NCBI GenBank assembly: GCA_016840645.1
Contig: JAEORY010000210.1
Coordinates: 1-6,894 of the forward strand
Direction: 5' to 3'
Length of the DNA stretch: 6,894 nt
Source of the DNA: Candidatus Borrarchaeota archaeon
Lineage (GTDB): Archaea; Asgardarchaeota; Sifarchaeia; Borrarchaeales; Borrarchaeaceae
Part shown: positions 5,264-6,894 of the stretch, piece by piece
Numbering within the stretch: position 1 is the stretch's first letter
Layout of the letters: every line of letters begins with the position of its first letter
Notes under the pieces: generated by a model
The model's input: the letters and a program-made list of their open reading frames with translations, nothing else
Told to the model about the DNA's origin: nothing
The model's database searches: none
Program-made: the position numbers and the translations under genes

Positions 5264-6457
5264 CTATATGGTTTGTGAAAAACTTTTTGCTTTACTCTTC
5301 AAGTTAAGGTACAAATTGAATAATCTAAGAGAAATAGGGAACTCACAACGGATTAGATGATCAAAATATTGTCGAGCTCTTTTATTAAGAAATGAAGAGA
5401 CCGATCCATTGAGAAGCAAAGAATCAGTGAGTTTTCTGATTTTGAGGCTATTCTTCATCCTATTCCCAATTTCCTTTCTCCACATTCTCTCAAAGTCAGA
5501 GAGACTTCCTTCGCCTTGTAGATGTTTTAAAATGGCTTCTGCGCCTATTCTTCCAGTAAGTAATGCACAAGGGATTCCTGCCCCAACATGTGGCATTACG
5601 AAACCTCCCGCATCACCGATGCATATCATGTTCCCTCGCTTTGTTGCAACATTCGAAAACGGTCCCTCAATTGGGACAAGCTTTGAGGAAGAGCTTATGA
5701 TTCGCCCTCCATCCAATAATCTTGAAGCTTTAGGATGCTCTTCAGTAAACTTTTGGAAGTATTTTTTAATTTTTAAATTATTAGTAAAACGCTTTCGTAT
5801 TCCTAAACCTACATTTGCTGCTTGATCTCCCTTAGGTATAATCCAAGCATATGCCCCAGGCGAGTATTCTTTTCCAAAGTACATTTGGACTGAGTTTTCA
5901 TCGACATTTACATTCTCCATAATTGTAGTAAAGCATATGGCAAATTCATAATTTTCTCTACGAACCCCCTTAGTGAGTATTGATAGAGGACCGTCGGCTC
6001 CAACAATCACTCGGGCTTTAAATTGCTTATTAGTGCCCATATCATTCACATGGACGCTTCCATTTCCAGAGACACTTATAACTGGTGAACTACATTTTAT
6101 AGCAGCACCCGCGTCCATCGCTTTTTCAACTAGGGCTTGATCGTATTTATCTCGAAAAATGATATTACTTTTAAATCTGGATTTTATTTTATTGCCCATT
6201 GGATCGATAAGTTCTGTATATTCTGTTGTATTTGCCAGAGTATTTTTAGGCGGCTCAATTAATTCTTCCGCGTCTTTTACGTTAGGAAACAAACGGCGCA
6301 TTTCCAAGGGATGAGGTAACAACTCTCCACATCTAACTGGAAGCCCAATAGTTTTCTTTTTTTCAAAAAGTTGTACATCCATATCATTTTCAGCTAATAT
6401 TCTAGAAATGGTTGCTCCTGCTGGACCTCCTCCTATCACGACCACATCAGCAACCAT
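5264..6457 (-). CDS. Geranylgeranyl reductase family FAD-dependent oxidoreductase
   Basis: Members of this family saturate the double bonds of geranylgeranyl chains on archaeal membrane lipids, GGPP or prenylquinones, using FADH2. The 397-aa protein opens with the Rossmann motif VVIGGGPAGA (6-15) and the ribose-binding Glu32. PVRCGE (40-45) follows, its Cys43 matching the conserved active-site cysteine of archaeal reductases. Then come VGADGPLS (152-159), YAWIIPK with NVGLG (203-219, the substrate-side YxWxxPK motif) and GDAGG (281-285, FAD pyrophosphate). Length and motif order are normal, with no membrane helix. ATG 6457 is preferred: it sits just before the FAD motif, as in relatives, and 4 nt after the UbiA stop, suggesting translational coupling. 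The in-frame TTG 6472 would overlap UbiA by 11 nt and add MCCDR. Substrate (ether lipid or quinone) is not decided by the sequence. Confidence 0.9.
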   Translation of the reverse strand: MVADVVVIGGGPAGATISRILAENDMDVQLFEKKKTIGLPVRCGELLPHPLEMRRLFPNVKDAEELIEPPKNTLANTTEYTELIDPMGNKIKSRFKSNIIFRDKYDQALVEKAMDAGAAIKCSSPVISVSGNGSVHVNDMGTNKQFKARVIVGADGPLSILTKGVRRENYEFAICFTTIMENVNVDENSVQMYFGKEYSPGAYAWIIPKGDQAANVGLGIRKRFTNNLKIKKYFQKFTEEHPKASRLLDGGRIISSSSKLVPIEGPFSNVATKRGNMICIGDAGGFVMPHVGAGIPCALLTGRIGAEAILKHLQGEGSLSDFERMWRKEIGNRMKNSLKIRKLTDSLLLNGSVSSFLNKRARQYFDHLIRCEFPISLRLFNLYLNLKSKAKSFSQTI

Positions 6458-6461
6458 TCTA

Positions 6462-6894
6462 TCACAACACAATCAAAACAAAGTAATGAAGTAGGAATCC
6501 CACAATGAGCAGGATCCCAGTAAATAAATGAGTCATAATTGTCATAGCTTGCGCTGGTATTAGTTTAGGTGTATCCAGATAGTTTTTGTGAGCAATCTTC
6601 ATTCCAGGGATTGCACACAGCGGTAAAGTAATGAAACTAATAAGACAAAAAAGTGGTAAGAACGAGAAGATAATGCCCAAAGCTATTGCTACATATGTGC
6701 CGAGGATTAAGCCATGATACACGCGCATTGCTGATAAGGAACGGCCGAGTCTAACGACTAAATGGTCTTTACCAACTTCTTTGTCGGCAACATAATCGGG
6801 AAACTGATTGATCCAAATTACAGCTGTAATTAAAAGTGCTACTGGAATTGATGCTATCAAAGGAACAAGGCTTATTTTTGTTGTTTGTACGTAA
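6462..6894 (-). CDS. UbiA-superfamily prenyltransferase, MenA-like, partial (5' part outside the window)
   Basis: This is an integral membrane enzyme that joins a prenyl chain to an acceptor. Only the C-terminal 143 residues are in the window; the frame is still open at the right edge, so the first half, with the first Asp-rich motif, is missing. The second Asp-rich motif reads INQFPDYVADKEVGK, followed by HLVVRLG. From memory, this pattern is closer to the MenA/COG1575 branch (dihydroxynaphthoate prenyltransferase-like) than to digeranylgeranylglyceryl phosphate synthase. At least four hydrophobic segments are visible, including IPVALLITAVIWI, LILGTYVAIALGIIF, LFCLISFITLPLCAI and THLFTGILLIVGFLL. 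It is the first gene in the window of the minus-strand operon, ending in TGA 4 nt before the reductase start. The alternative is a lipid-type UbiA enzyme; family placement needs the missing half. Confidence 0.85.
   Translation of the reverse strand, partial: YVQTTKISLVPLIASIPVALLITAVIWINQFPDYVADKEVGKDHLVVRLGRSLSAMRVYHGLILGTYVAIALGIIFSFLPLFCLISFITLPLCAIPGMKIAHKNYLDTPKLIPAQAMTIMTHLFTGILLIVGFLLHYFVLIVL

Noticed and set aside
5409..5825. Plus-strand 138-codon frame inside the reductase gene
   Set aside because: It is a shadow of the reductase coding sequence, whose FAD and substrate motifs are unambiguous on the other strand.

Overview
The window reads as about 6.9 kb of an AT-rich archaeal chromosome. 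The evidence for an archaeon is a deoxyhypusine synthase (hypusine modification of aIF5A), a TFS-like zinc-ribbon protein, a trans-type prenyl diphosphate synthase next to a geranylgeranyl-reductase-family flavoprotein, a lipoate ligase with its accessory domain fused at the C-terminus, and TATA-like promoter elements. TTG is used often as a start codon (positions 45, 3893 and 5226), sometimes behind good Shine-Dalgarno sequences. I cannot place the lineage more precisely from sequence alone. An Asgard or other mesophilic uncultured group is possible but unproven.

Layout, left to right. Positions 45-953 (+) hold two consecutive small genes in the same reading frame, separated only by a TAA codon. 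The first is an unrecognised protein with a very acidic N-terminus. The second looks like a LURP-one-related (LOR) beta-strand domain. They end at a T-tract, a perfect hairpin and a 50-nt pure pyrimidine tract built from a 15-nt tandem repeat. A promoter region with a perfect 14-bp palindrome leads to a full-length lipoate-protein ligase (1222-2319, +). This converges on a small minus-strand gene (2353-2634) encoding only the N-terminal ribbon of a TFS/RPB9-type protein. A 344-nt stretch with promoter-like signals separates that gene from a minus-strand deoxyhypusine synthase (2979-3893).

After a second intergenic stretch (3894-4170), which contains a possible degraded small ORF, comes a minus-strand isoprenoid operon. 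It is read from the right edge leftwards: a UbiA/MenA-like membrane prenyltransferase (cut by the window end), a geranylgeranyl reductase-like flavoprotein (4 nt after the prenyltransferase stop), and a polyprenyl/GGPP synthase (37 nt further on).

The three operon genes form a plausible pathway: one makes the C20-type prenyl diphosphate, one attaches prenyl chains to an acceptor in the membrane, and one saturates the chain. The prenyltransferase motif looks closer to the MenA-like branch than to the ether-lipid DGGGP synthase, so a saturated prenylquinone is an alternative to ether-lipid synthesis. I found no CRISPR array, transposon, RNA gene or clearly novel multi-gene system. The least explained parts are the 45-953 gene pair with its downstream repeat, and the single-ribbon TFS-like protein.
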